Source: Beijerinckiaceae bacterium
GTDB taxonomy: Bacteria; Bacteroidota; Bacteroidia; Chitinophagales; Chitinophagaceae
DNA: 32,923 nt
Assembly: GCA_903970475.1 (NCBI GenBank)
Contig: CAJCIQ010000238.1
Location: 1-32,923, forward strand
Direction of reading: 5' to 3'
The translations under genes were made by a program, and so were the position numbers. Position 1 is the stretch's first letter, and every line of letters begins with the position of its first letter. Positions 1-8,324 of this stretch are shown one piece after another. Under the pieces are notes generated by a model that worked only from the letters and a program-made list of their open reading frames with translations, was not told where the DNA came from and made no database searches.

Positions 1-1
1 T

Positions 2-2038
2 AAACCTTTCTATTGGCAGGTACCGGGATCAAATGTAAAGGTATTGACCGATGTTGCAGGTTCCTCCTATTCCTGGTTTCATGGCATGACAGGCTCCGGC
101 AATCCGGGATTGTTGACAAAAAGACTGGTCGCCTATACCAATAAACTCAACGCGGAAGCCTACCCCTATTATCATGCCTTATTGCGGTACAATATTGTAT
201 CAGACAATGCACCATTAGATACGGGGATTTCCAATTTTGTCAAAAACTGGAATGACACCTATCTCTATCCTAAACTGGTGCTTTCCACACCGGAACAGGC
301 GTTGAGCGCCATTGAAAAAGATTATGGGTCAGCGCTGCCCGTGCTCAAAGGAGATATGTCTCCCTATTGGGAGGATGGAGCAGCCTCTACAGGGATGGAG
401 TTGGGGTGGAACAGGGCTTTGCGCACTTCCCTGGAGCAGACAGAAGTCCTGGACGCCCTTTTAAACAGGCATACTGCCTTGCATGCCGAAACCTTGTACA
501 AAACCTGGAGGGGTGTCGTCATGTTTGATGAACATACCTGGGGCGCCTGGTGTAGTGTTTCCGATCCGGACAATCCATTTACCATCGCCCAATGGGAATT
601 TAAGCGGGCTTTTCTCTCGGAGGCAGATAGCCTGCTAACGATCCAGCGGGAGGCCATCACCCACCCCTGGGCGGATCACAGCGGGCAATTCCAATTGATT
701 AATACGCACTCCTGGGAAACAAGTGCTACAGTGAATTTGGGAAAAATAAGTCCAAATAAGATCCTGACGGCCGGTGATGGAAAAGCATTGGTTCAACAAC
801 AACTCTCTACAGGCGAACGAATCGTATACGTCCCAGGCATTGGCGGGTTGGGTGCAAAAACGGTGAAGCTGGTCCCTGGCAGTGTAAACGCCAATGCGGT
901 TGGGTCCGCAGCTAAGGGAGCCACTTCGACAAGATCCATTTCGACAGGAGACGCTGCGGCTGTCGCAACAGTTGACGGTTATACCATTGAAAACAAGTGG
1001 ATGAAGGTCCGCATCGATTCTGTAACGGGCGCCATTAACTCTTTGGTCTGCAAGGGCCATGACCTGGACATCGTTGAGTCCGGCAACTTTGCCTTTAACC
1101 AATACGAGTACGTGCCTGGAAGGAATCCTGCTGATGCCCAGACCGCTAAGGTCACAGACGTGCAAGTAACAGATAATGGCCCCCTGTTGACCAGCGTAAA
1201 GTTGCACTGTACAGCCCCCGGCACCTCAGGCTTGGTGATCATTTATGATTTCAACAATAAGAATGGACAGTTGACCATCACCGATAGTTTGAATAAATTG
1301 AAAGTAAGGGATAAAGAAGCAGTTCACTTTGCTTTTCCCTTTAACCTTCCGGGAGCTGAATTAAGTGCAGACAACGGCGCTTTTCCCTATGCGCCTTTCA
1401 CCGATACCTTAGCGGGAGGAAACAGGGATTTCGGCTATATCGGTAAGTGGATGGATTGGTCAGGCGCAGACTGGGGACTTACCTTTGTTTCCCCCCAAGC
1501 CCCCATCATGGAATGGGGTGCTATGCGTAGTGAAGTCATCCCGGCGGGTTCCAGCGTTAGTACCTGGAAGACGAGCTTTGCTCCGTCCCAGACGGCAACC
1601 CCGACCCAGACCCTGTTTTCTTACGCCCTGAATAATTACTGGCATACCAACTATAAGGCTGATCAGGAAGGTTGGGTGCGTTTTTCTTATACCTTAATTC
1701 CCCACGGCCCCAAAGATTTGGTGAGCGCCTATAAATCTGCCGAAAGCATCCTTACGCCCCCCGTCGTTTTGGAATCAGCTAAACGACACTTGGAGTCATC
1801 CTTCATTAAACTGGGTAATAGTCAAGCCGTCGTCAATATCATCCAACCCCTTGGCGCTACAGGTAACTATTGGATCAGGATTTATAATCCCAGTGATAAA
1901 GCTTTGCATACAACTGTTTCAGCGGGCGCGCAAAAATTATACCTCAGCACTGTGCATCAGGAAAAAGGCAGTCCGGTCGGACCCCAGGGCCTGGACCTGG
2001 AACCCTTTGGCAGCGCCGACCTCCTGTTGGGTAGATAA
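2..2038 (+). CDS. GH38-type alpha-mannosidase, 5'-truncated
   Basis: The reading frame is open from base 2 and the first in-frame possible start (TTG at 44) lies inside a conserved domain, so the gene begins outside the window. What remains is the end of the catalytic domain, the helical middle domain (YWEDGAAST followed by NRALRTSLEQTEVLDALL, the usual ywEdGa...nR...L..aE pattern) and the beta-rich C-terminal domain (TIENKWMKVRIDSVTGAI onward). The family hydrolyses terminal alpha-mannosyl residues with a Zn-dependent retaining mechanism; the nucleophile Asp must lie upstream and cannot be checked. A Gly/Ser/Ala-rich linker near bases 890-970 joins middle and C-terminal domains. Together with GH92 and GH99-like genes downstream it points to alpha-mannan. 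The family call is firm; linkage specificity is not visible. Confidence 0.85.
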   Translation, partial: KPFYWQVPGSNVKVLTDVAGSSYSWFHGMTGSGNPGLLTKRLVAYTNKLNAEAYPYYHALLRYNIVSDNAPLDTGISNFVKNWNDTYLYPKLVLSTPEQALSAIEKDYGSALPVLKGDMSPYWEDGAASTGMELGWNRALRTSLEQTEVLDALLNRHTALHAETLYKTWRGVVMFDEHTWGAWCSVSDPDNPFTIAQWEFKRAFLSEADSLLTIQREAITHPWADHSGQFQLINTHSWETSATVNLGKISPNKILTAGDGKALVQQQLSTGERIVYVPGIGGLGAKTVKLVPGSVNANAVGSAAKGATSTRSISTGDAAAVATVDGYTIENKWMKVRIDSVTGAINSLVCKGHDLDIVESGNFAFNQYEYVPGRNPADAQTAKVTDVQVTDNGPLLTSVKLHCTAPGTSGLVIIYDFNNKNGQLTITDSLNKLKVRDKEAVHFAFPFNLPGAELSADNGAFPYAPFTDTLAGGNRDFGYIGKWMDWSGADWGLTFVSPQAPIMEWGAMRSEVIPAGSSVSTWKTSFAPSQTATPTQTLFSYALNNYWHTNYKADQEGWVRFSYTLIPHGPKDLVSAYKSAESILTPPVVLESAKRHLESSFIKLGNSQAVVNIIQPLGATGNYWIRIYNPSDKALHTTVSAGAQKLYLSTVHQEKGSPVGPQGLDLEPFGSADLLLGR

Positions 2039-2050
2039 TTCCTGAATACA

Positions 2051-2115
2051 TCACCCAATTTAGCAGCGATTGCGTTCGTCTGATTTGAGGAGATGTGCGC
2101 AGGGCGGTTGGGTGA
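2051..2115. repeat. Long-range inverted repeat after the GH38 gene
   Basis: TCACCCAA at 2051-2058 is the exact reverse complement of TTGGGTGA at 2108-2115, with 49 nt between. It lies 13 nt after the GH38 stop. There is no following T-run, so an intrinsic terminator is possible but weak. A second short inverted pair, TGGACC (2152-2157) and GGTCCA (2166-2171), sits just before the next gene and could be an operator. Confidence 0.35.
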
Positions 2116-2189
2116 AATTTTATAAAGATTTAACGCTTTGGCATTAGCCTATGGACCGATCTTATGGTCCAAAGTAAAAACTAGCTAAA

Positions 2190-2687
2190 ATGAACAAGAC
2201 CTTCTTAACTCTCCCTGTCCTATTAGGATTAGCCTCCTGTACTCCACCTGCTCAGATCGGTGCAACCAAATCGCCCACTTATACTGCTGTTCAAAGCAGC
2301 TCCCCTAATGGCAGCACTGCTCAGACTCACGCAACGGCCCCATCTTCAAAGCCAGCAGAGACGCCAACCGCTGGATTTACCACCTTGCCTGGCGCAGGCG
2401 CCAAAGGCGAAACCCTGATCATGACGATTTACGAAGACTGGGGCATCGGTAGTAAACCCCAGATCATCCTTACCCACCAGGATGGAACCCAGGAAATACG
2501 GTTTATCAAATGGCCCGCCCCTTATAGTGTAAAGAACCTGGCGATCCGGGAGGATTCTTTAATGACTGCTATAGGACCGCTTCTTTTGGAGGGTTGGAAG
2601 GTGGTTTCTTCGACGGCCACTGGTGGCGGAACGACCGCCTCCACTGAAACCACGCGCATATTTTTCCGTAAGGAGGGTTTTCAGTAA
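2190..2687 (+). CDS. Small secreted lipoprotein of unknown function
   Basis: A 165-aa protein that I do not recognise. The N-terminus has a lipoprotein signal peptide with lipobox LASC (Cys near residue 17), so it should be anchored in the membrane and, lacking obvious retention signals, could reach the outer membrane. Residues of about 20-60 are a low-complexity Ser/Thr/Ala/Pro linker. The C-terminal part (about residues 65-165) is a compact domain with a basic, aromatic end (TRIFFRKEGFQ). It is the first gene of a probable three-gene operon: 20 nt separate it from the next gene. No catalytic motif is visible. The start is the ATG directly before the signal peptide. Confidence 0.75.
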   Translation: MNKTFLTLPVLLGLASCTPPAQIGATKSPTYTAVQSSSPNGSTAQTHATAPSSKPAETPTAGFTTLPGAGAKGETLIMTIYEDWGIGSKPQIILTHQDGTQEIRFIKWPAPYSVKNLAIREDSLMTAIGPLLLEGWKVVSSTATGGGTTASTETTRIFFRKEGFQ

Positions 2688-2707
2688 CTTACAGGAAACT
2701 GGATATT

Positions 2708-3046
2708 ATGTCTAACCTTTCAACCATGAATACACTTTCGGAAGTGATGGCAAAATTGCAGGAAAGGGGAATTCCTGAGTTCCAGTTCACCGATAAAGGA
2801 TTCTCGGACGGGTCAAACCGTATCTATAAACCAAAGGATTTAGTGATCATCAAAGTCTATCGTTTTGAGGGTGCTTCTGATCCTTCAGATATGTCTGTCA
2901 TCTATGTGTTTGAAGCAAAATCAGATGCCTATGGTTATAGTATCAATTCCTATGGGGTGTACGATAACCAGGGAGAGGCTTACGATAATTTTCTAAGGGA
3001 AGTTCCCGAAAAGGATAGGGACGAGCAACTCCAGTTTGTACTCTAA
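2708..3046 (+). CDS. Small conserved Bacteroidota protein (family often mislabelled PRPP synthetase)
   Basis: A 112-aa cytosolic protein. The core KDLVIIKVYRFEGASDPSD followed by MSVIYVF and a YGVYDN segment matches from memory a small family common in Chitinophagaceae and relatives, which databases often call phosphoribosylpyrophosphate synthetase. That name is not credible: the protein is about a third of the size of PRPP synthase and lacks its PRPP-binding loop. Function unknown. A second ATG (MNTL, residue 7) is an equally good start. It lies 20 nt after the lipoprotein gene and 3 nt before the thiolase gene, so the three are probably co-transcribed. Confidence 0.7.
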   Translation: MSNLSTMNTLSEVMAKLQERGIPEFQFTDKGFSDGSNRIYKPKDLVIIKVYRFEGASDPSDMSVIYVFEAKSDAYGYSINSYGVYDNQGEAYDNFLREVPEKDRDEQLQFVL

Positions 3047-3049
3047 ATC

Positions 3050-4330
3050 ATGCTGAACGACGGAAAATCAAGAAGAGCGGCCATTATTGGATACAACCGT
3101 ATCCCCTTTGCGCGCAACAACACGGCTTATCCCACTTCATCTAACCAGGACATGATGGTAGCGGCCTTGAATGGCCTGATCAGCAAATATCACCTGGAAG
3201 GTATGTTATTGGGAGAGGTGGCCGGTGGGGCAGTTATCAAGCATAGCAGGGAATTCAACCTGATCCGGGAATGTGTCATGGGTACTTCCCTGGATCCCAG
3301 GACGCCCGCCTGTGACATTCAGCAAGCTTGTAACACGGGCGTTGAAACAGCACTCTACATTGCCAATAAAATCAGCCTTGGGCAAATTGAAGTAGGGATA
3401 GCCGGTGGGGTAGATTCTGCCAGTGACGTCCCCCTGGTGGTCCGTGAGCCCTTGCGTAAGGCATTACTGGCCTCCAACCGTACGAAGGACGCCTGGGAAA
3501 AATTCAAATGGTTTACCAATATCAAACTAAGGGACCTCACCGCCCAAATCCCGCATAATATTGAACTCAGGACAGGGTTATCCATGGGGGGGCATACGGA
3601 GTTGACGGCTAAATACTATCAGATCACCCGGGAAGAACAGGATCAATTTGCCCTGTGGAGCCATCAAAAAATGGCACAGGGTTATGATAACGGGTTCTTT
3701 GAAGACATGCTCACCCCCTTCCAGGGGTTGAAGATGGACAATATCCTCCGAAAGGATACCAGTCTGGAAAAACTGGCCAAACTCAAACCTGCCTTCGATA
3801 AGGAAAACGGGACACTCACCGCTGGGAATTCTACACCACTTACGGACGGGGCTAGTTGTATTCTCCTGGCTTCTGAAGATTGGGCAAAAGCCCATGGACT
3901 GCCTATCCTCGCCTATATTTCATACGGGGAGGTGGCTTCTATAGAATACCTGGTGCAAAGGCAAAACCTCTTGCTGGCCCCTATTTATGCTACTGCCCGC
4001 ATCTTGGAAAAGGCCGGATTAAGCTTACAGGATTTTGATTATTACGAGATCCATGAAGCTTTCGCGGCCCAGATAATAGCCCTCCAAAAGATCTGGGCTT
4101 CCGAAGAGCTGATCAAGCCCTTTGGGTACGAAAAAGCTTTCGGAAAAATAGATCAAACCAAACTCAACGTCAACGGGGGTAGCCTGGCAGCTGGACATCC
4201 CTTTGCCGCTACCGGGGGTCGTATTCTGGCCACCATGGCCAAATTGCTTTACCAAAAAGGTGCTGGTCGTGGTTTCGTATCGGTCTGCGCCGCCGGTGGA
4301 CAGGGTGCCACCGTTATTTTAGAAAGATAA
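3050..4330 (+). CDS. Thiolase (acetyl-CoA C-acyltransferase)
   Basis: A 426-aa full-length thiolase, which cleaves 3-ketoacyl-CoA with CoA or condenses two acyl-CoAs. The nucleophilic Cys is Cys94 in DIQQACNTG, His335 lies in YYEIHEAFAAQ, His383 in the GGSLAAGHPFAATGGR motif, and Cys413 in VCAAGGQGATVIL, so all four expected catalytic positions are present. Its length and the motif spelling resemble the longer FadI-like branch more than the 390-aa PhaA branch, but direction (beta-oxidation or biosynthesis) cannot be read from sequence. It is the last gene of the operon beginning at 2190, only 3 nt after the small upstream gene. No other fatty-acid gene is nearby. Confidence 0.93.
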   Translation: MLNDGKSRRAAIIGYNRIPFARNNTAYPTSSNQDMMVAALNGLISKYHLEGMLLGEVAGGAVIKHSREFNLIRECVMGTSLDPRTPACDIQQACNTGVETALYIANKISLGQIEVGIAGGVDSASDVPLVVREPLRKALLASNRTKDAWEKFKWFTNIKLRDLTAQIPHNIELRTGLSMGGHTELTAKYYQITREEQDQFALWSHQKMAQGYDNGFFEDMLTPFQGLKMDNILRKDTSLEKLAKLKPAFDKENGTLTAGNSTPLTDGASCILLASEDWAKAHGLPILAYISYGEVASIEYLVQRQNLLLAPIYATARILEKAGLSLQDFDYYEIHEAFAAQIIALQKIWASEELIKPFGYEKAFGKIDQTKLNVNGGSLAAGHPFAATGGRILATMAKLLYQKGAGRGFVSVCAAGGQGATVILER

Positions 4331-4350
4331 ATAACGCTGATGCACCCTTA

Positions 4351-4397
4351 ATTAGGGCATTATTAATCCCTCCATTAGGCCTCCATTCGTTGCTTTG
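4351..4397 (+). promoter_or_regulatory. Phased ATTAGG direct-repeat array S1 with candidate -7 element
   Basis: Half-sites ATTAGG (4351), ATTAAT (4362), ATTAGG (4374) and ATTCGT (4385) are spaced 11, 12 and 11 nt. TTGCTTTG at 4390-4397 resembles the Bacteroidota -7 element TAnnTTTG; the -33 position (4368-4370) reads CCC instead of TTG. The same arrangement recurs at 10912 and 15136. A GTTGCTT-TGT-AAGCAAC hairpin (4389-4405) overlaps the -7 element. Confidence 0.6.
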
Positions 4398-4431
4398 TAA
4401 GCAACTTCCTATCTATAAAGGAGCTTGCTAT

Positions 4432-4530
4432 ATGCGTGGTCTTCCAATCGGTCGTGTCATCCTATACAGGGAAGGGCATATTTTGTTATATTGCTTACCC
4501 CAATATACTGCTCCGCAGGATAACCCCTAA
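4432..4530 (+). CDS. Possible 32-aa leader ORF
   Basis: ATG at 4432 is preceded at 8 nt by AAAGGAG (4417-4423), an unusually good Shine-Dalgarno sequence for this window. The ORF runs to TAA at 4528-4530 and would begin MRGLPIGRVILYREG. It starts 34 nt after the candidate -7 element of array S1 and ends 12 nt before the next gene, so it would be the first reading frame on that transcript. No homology is recognised. It could be a leader peptide, a small protein or chance. Confidence 0.3.
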   Translation: MRGLPIGRVILYREGHILLYCLPQYTAPQDNP

Positions 4531-4542
4531 ATTGATGCCATT

Positions 4543-6078
4543 ATGAAGACCCTTCTTTGGACGTTGTTTGTTTTGCCCCTATTTACTTATGCCCAATCTG
4601 AACATACATCCACGGCGGATGATCCTGGTCTGGTATCCTTTACCTACCGGAATCAGTTTGCTAAGGATATGACCGGAACCCTGGACCTGGTGAAGGGTAA
4701 TGGGATTACAGACATTGAGTTCTCCAGCCTGTTTGGGCAGACGCCTGAGCACTTACGCCAACTCCTGGATGAAAGAGGGCTTTACTGTTCTTCTTACGGG
4801 GTGGGCTATGAAGACCTGGTAGGTAAAACCGATGAGGTAGGTAAGGCGGCCAAAGCCCTGGGTGCTACCTATGTGCGCGTAGCCTGGATCCCTCATAAAG
4901 ATCCTTTTACGCTGGCCGATGCCCAGGCTGCCGTGGACAACTTTAACAAAGCAGGCAAGCTGCTCAAGGAAAAATACGGCCTTACTTTTATCTACCACAA
5001 CCATGGCTATGAGTTCCAGCCTTATCAGGGTGAAACCCTGTATGATTATATCGTACAACATACAGACCCTCCATACGTAAGCTTTGAATTGGATCTCCTC
5101 TGGGCTTTTTTCCCAGGTCAGGATCCTGTAAAATTGCTACAGACCTATGGACCCAGGTATAAGGCCCTCCACCTCAAAGACCTCAGGAAAGGCATTACGG
5201 GTACGATTGGCGGAAGCACCTCCGGAAACAACGATGTGATCCTGGGCCAAGGCCGGATCGACATTGCCGGCGTGATCAAGGCGGCCCAGGCAGTTGGTGT
5301 ACAGCACTATTATATTGAAGACGAAAGCGATAGTTCGGTGTCGCAGGTGCCCCAAAGCATAGTCTACCTGAAGATGCTGACCCCGCCCAATACGCTGACG
5401 GCTAAGGAGCAAAAGGACGGATGGCAATTGCTCTTTGATGGCGTTTCCACTACCGGATGGGTAGGCGCCCATATGGATTCGTTTCCTCATAAAACACCCG
5501 GATGGATCGTGCAGGATGGGATGATGACCATTCAGCACTCCGGGGGGGAGGAAGCCAAAAACGTAGGCGATATTGTCACCGTAGACCAATACAGCGCCTT
5601 CGACCTGCGCTTTCAATTCCGCATGGAAAGGGGAGCCAACAGTGGCGTGAAATACTTTGTGACCCTCAAAGAACAAACCGGTGGTTCTGCCATTGGCTTG
5701 GAATACCAGATCCTGGACGATAGCGTGCATCCCGACGCCAAACTAGGCAGGAACGGGGACAGGACCCTGGCTTCCTTATATGACCTGGTGACGGCCAATA
5801 AACCACAAAGTTGTCTCAGGCCTATAGGGGAGTGGAACTACGGCCGCATAGTGGTCTATCCCAACAACCACGTAGAGCATTGGCTCAATGGAGTGAAGGT
5901 TTTGGAATACACGCGTAAATCCGATGCGTATAAAGCCCTGGTGGCTATTAGTAAATATAAGATCTGGGATCATTTTGGCGAAGCCGATCAGGGTCATATC
6001 CTGTTGCAGGACCATGGATTCCAGGTCAACTTCCGAAGTATAAAGATTAAAGTGCTCCATGAAGGGTCTACACCATAA
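4543..6078 (+). CDS. Secreted TIM-barrel sugar isomerase-like / DUF1080 fusion
   Basis: A 511-aa protein with a signal peptide (cut near residue 17, TYA-Q). Residues of about 30-280 form a xylose-isomerase-like TIM barrel of the sugar-phosphate isomerase/epimerase type; candidate metal ligands are visible in DIEFSS, YHNHGYEF, SFELDLLW, ALHLKD and YIEDES. Residues of about 292-508 form a DUF1080 (3-keto-disaccharide hydrolase, LamG-like fold) domain, from DGWQLLFDGVSTTGW to FRSIKIK. As I recall, gut Bacteroides carry these as separate enzymes that act on 3-keto-glycosides, DUF1080 as the eliminating lyase and the barrel as the hydratase; fused here they could do both steps in the periplasm. 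The oxidoreductases such a pathway needs are not in this window. The next gene overlaps its end by 20 bp. Confidence 0.85.
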   Translation: MKTLLWTLFVLPLFTYAQSEHTSTADDPGLVSFTYRNQFAKDMTGTLDLVKGNGITDIEFSSLFGQTPEHLRQLLDERGLYCSSYGVGYEDLVGKTDEVGKAAKALGATYVRVAWIPHKDPFTLADAQAAVDNFNKAGKLLKEKYGLTFIYHNHGYEFQPYQGETLYDYIVQHTDPPYVSFELDLLWAFFPGQDPVKLLQTYGPRYKALHLKDLRKGITGTIGGSTSGNNDVILGQGRIDIAGVIKAAQAVGVQHYYIEDESDSSVSQVPQSIVYLKMLTPPNTLTAKEQKDGWQLLFDGVSTTGWVGAHMDSFPHKTPGWIVQDGMMTIQHSGGEEAKNVGDIVTVDQYSAFDLRFQFRMERGANSGVKYFVTLKEQTGGSAIGLEYQILDDSVHPDAKLGRNGDRTLASLYDLVTANKPQSCLRPIGEWNYGRIVVYPNNHVEHWLNGVKVLEYTRKSDAYKALVAISKYKIWDHFGEADQGHILLQDHGFQVNFRSIKIKVLHEGSTP

Positions 6079-8305
6079 ACTGATTGCTGTATTATACCTT
6101 GTTATTTCCAATAGCGGATATGCTCAGGATACCATACGGAATGCGTACTTAGGGGCCGGCACCACGCGTAGCATCGCCCCCGATCTCAACCCCTACGACG
6201 TCACCTATACCACTCCCGGTCCGGGATCATCGGCTTCCATGCCCCTGGGTAACGGGGACATTGGCTTAAACGTATGGGTGGATCAGGGGGGCGCCTTAAG
6301 CTTTTATATTGGAAAAACGGACGCCTGGGGTGGTCAGGTGAAACCCGATGGGGATCCATGGATGAAAAGAGGTGGAGTCCTGATGAAATTGGGCGCCGTA
6401 CACGTCCGCTGCGCGGGTGTGGAAGCGGGACCTGTTTTTTCCCAAACATTACACTTGAGCCAGGGCGTCATATGGATACATGAGGGGCGGGGAGCCGATA
6501 CGGCTTTATTAAAAGTATGGGTGGACGCCAACCAGCCGGTGATAAGGGTGGAAGTAAAATCTGGCAAGCCCTTGCAGGTAGAGACCAGCCTGGATGACTG
6601 GAGATTGGGTGATGGGGACAACTTAATGCACGAGCAGAAAAATTCCATCACCTGGTACCATAAAAACCCTGGTGTAAACGATAGCTCCCTAACCGATCCG
6701 CACCTGGCTGATATTACCTTTGGGGCAATCATGAAGGGGAAGAACCTGACACAAAAGGATTCACTGACCCTCAAAACCCGGCATCCGGCAACAGACCAAT
6801 TGATTTCCATCTATGCACTAACGGAAGCGCCCTCTGTGCAGGAGGCTTCGGGCCGGAGCTTGCACAGTACGTTGACCCAATGGGGCCAGCACTTAAAAAA
6901 CTTAGTCCAAAAAGTAGATCAACGTCCCATCCAAAAGGCATGGACAGCTCATAAGAAATGGTGGTCCGACTTCTGGAACCGCTCCTGGATCAATGTCTAT
7001 GGCAATAAAGAAGCCGAAGACGTAACCAGGGGATATATCCTGCAACGCTTCAAAACAGCGTGTGCAGGCAGGGGCGCCTATCCCATCAAATTCAATGGTT
7101 CCCTCTTTGTCGTAGATAATCCCCATTGGCAAGGCAAACAACACAACGCAGACTTCAGGGCCTGGGGTGGGATGTACTGGTTTCAGAATACAAGACCCAT
7201 GTATTGGTCCAGCCTCATGGCAGGGGACTTTGACCTGATGATGCCCCTGTTCCGCATGTATAAAAAGATGCTTCCAACTAACGAGGCACAGGTCAAACAA
7301 TATTATGGTCACGGTGGCGCCTACTTCCAGGAAACCACTCCTTTCTGGGGAGGCGTCCCTTTTATGGGCCCACAGGTGCAAGCGCTGTATACCAACCATT
7401 ATTTTACGCCCATCCTCGAACTCAGCATGATGATGCTGGATTATGTAGATTATACGCAGGACAGCAATTTCGCCAAACAATATTTGATTCCCATGGCAAG
7501 TGCCGGCCTGACTTTTTATGCTGAACATTTCGGAAGAGATTCAGCAGGTAAATTGTTATTAGATCCAGATAATGCGATAGAAATGTTCTGGAAGGTGTAC
7601 GACCCTGCTCCGGATCTGGCGGCATTGCATGCCGTGATTCCGCGTATGCTGGCGTTGCCGGCCAGCTGGATTGCCGGCGCCCCAAAAGCCAACGCAGCTG
7701 ACGCCATGGGAACAGACCCACGTGCTTCATGGCGAAAGCTCCTGGCTATACTTCCGCCTCTGCCACAAGCAGAGGGAAAACTCTTGCCATACACCGGCGC
7801 TCAAACCGCCCAGGCACATAACCTGGAAAATCCGGAACTCTACGCCATTTATCCCTATCGGTTGTTTGGTGTCGGCAAGCCGGATATGGACATCGCATTA
7901 AAAACCTTTGATGCAAGGAGGTTTAAGGAAAAAGGTTGCTGGAACCAGGATCCCATTCAGGCAGCTTTTTTGGGCCTGGACTCCGTTGCCAGGGAATATG
8001 TGCATTTTAATTTTACCAGGAAAGATCCCAGCCTGAAATTTCCCGCATTCTGGGCAGTAGGGCATGATTACTTACCCGATGAAGACAATGGAGGAAACGG
8101 GGAATACGCCCTACAACATATGTTGCTTCAAGCCGATGGTACAAACATGTTGTTACTCCCTGCGTGGCCCCGCGATTGGAATGCCGATTTCAAACTACAT
8201 GCACCCCTGCATACCACCATAGAAGGTAGGGTAGAAGGTGGAAAGATTACCAGACTGGTTGTGACACCAGCCACTCGCGCAAGTGACGTGAGAATTATTA
8301 TGTAA
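6059..8305 (+). CDS. DUF5703-type secreted glycoside hydrolase
   Basis: A 748-aa secreted protein (signal peptide ending near GYAQ, residue 23). The N-terminal beta-sandwich matches DUF5703: DVTYTTPGPGSSASMPLGNG then DIGLNVWVDQGG and YIGKTDAWGG. The remainder is consistent with an (alpha/alpha)6 barrel of the GH95/GH65-like clan, with aromatic-rich segments such as GGMYWFQNTRPMYWSSLMAG and a Trp-rich C-terminal cap. Substrate specificity is unknown; catalytic acids cannot be assigned by eye. It overlaps the preceding fusion gene by 20 bp (ATG at 6059), implying translational coupling, and the regulator gene follows after 19 nt, so the three genes form one operon behind array S1. Confidence 0.75.
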   Translation: MKGLHHKLIAVLYLVISNSGYAQDTIRNAYLGAGTTRSIAPDLNPYDVTYTTPGPGSSASMPLGNGDIGLNVWVDQGGALSFYIGKTDAWGGQVKPDGDPWMKRGGVLMKLGAVHVRCAGVEAGPVFSQTLHLSQGVIWIHEGRGADTALLKVWVDANQPVIRVEVKSGKPLQVETSLDDWRLGDGDNLMHEQKNSITWYHKNPGVNDSSLTDPHLADITFGAIMKGKNLTQKDSLTLKTRHPATDQLISIYALTEAPSVQEASGRSLHSTLTQWGQHLKNLVQKVDQRPIQKAWTAHKKWWSDFWNRSWINVYGNKEAEDVTRGYILQRFKTACAGRGAYPIKFNGSLFVVDNPHWQGKQHNADFRAWGGMYWFQNTRPMYWSSLMAGDFDLMMPLFRMYKKMLPTNEAQVKQYYGHGGAYFQETTPFWGGVPFMGPQVQALYTNHYFTPILELSMMMLDYVDYTQDSNFAKQYLIPMASAGLTFYAEHFGRDSAGKLLLDPDNAIEMFWKVYDPAPDLAALHAVIPRMLALPASWIAGAPKANAADAMGTDPRASWRKLLAILPPLPQAEGKLLPYTGAQTAQAHNLENPELYAIYPYRLFGVGKPDMDIALKTFDARRFKEKGCWNQDPIQAAFLGLDSVAREYVHFNFTRKDPSLKFPAFWAVGHDYLPDEDNGGNGEYALQHMLLQADGTNMLLLPAWPRDWNADFKLHAPLHTTIEGRVEGGKITRLVVTPATRASDVRIIM

Positions 8306-8313
8306 TATTACAT
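8300..8313. repeat. 14-bp AT-rich perfect palindrome across a stop codon
   Basis: ATGTAATATTACAT reads the same on both strands and includes the TAA stop (8303-8305) of the DUF5703 gene, 11 nt before the regulator's ATG. It could be an operator or an mRNA structure at the junction, or chance in AT-rich DNA. Confidence 0.3.
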
Positions 8314-8324
8314 TATTACAGTCT

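Noticed and set aside
44-46. TTG as start of the GH38 gene
   Set aside because: The frame stays open to the window edge and conserved domain sequence precedes it, so the gene is truncated rather than short.
2222-2233. ATTAGG-ATTAGC in the lipoprotein gene, and single ATTAGG words at 12148, 17198, 22745 and 25534
   Set aside because: They are inside coding sequence, explained by Leu-Gly or similar codons, and lack 11-12-bp phased partners.
2708-3046. PRPP synthetase function for the 112-aa protein
   Set aside because: Too short and without the PRPP-binding motif; the name is a database artefact.
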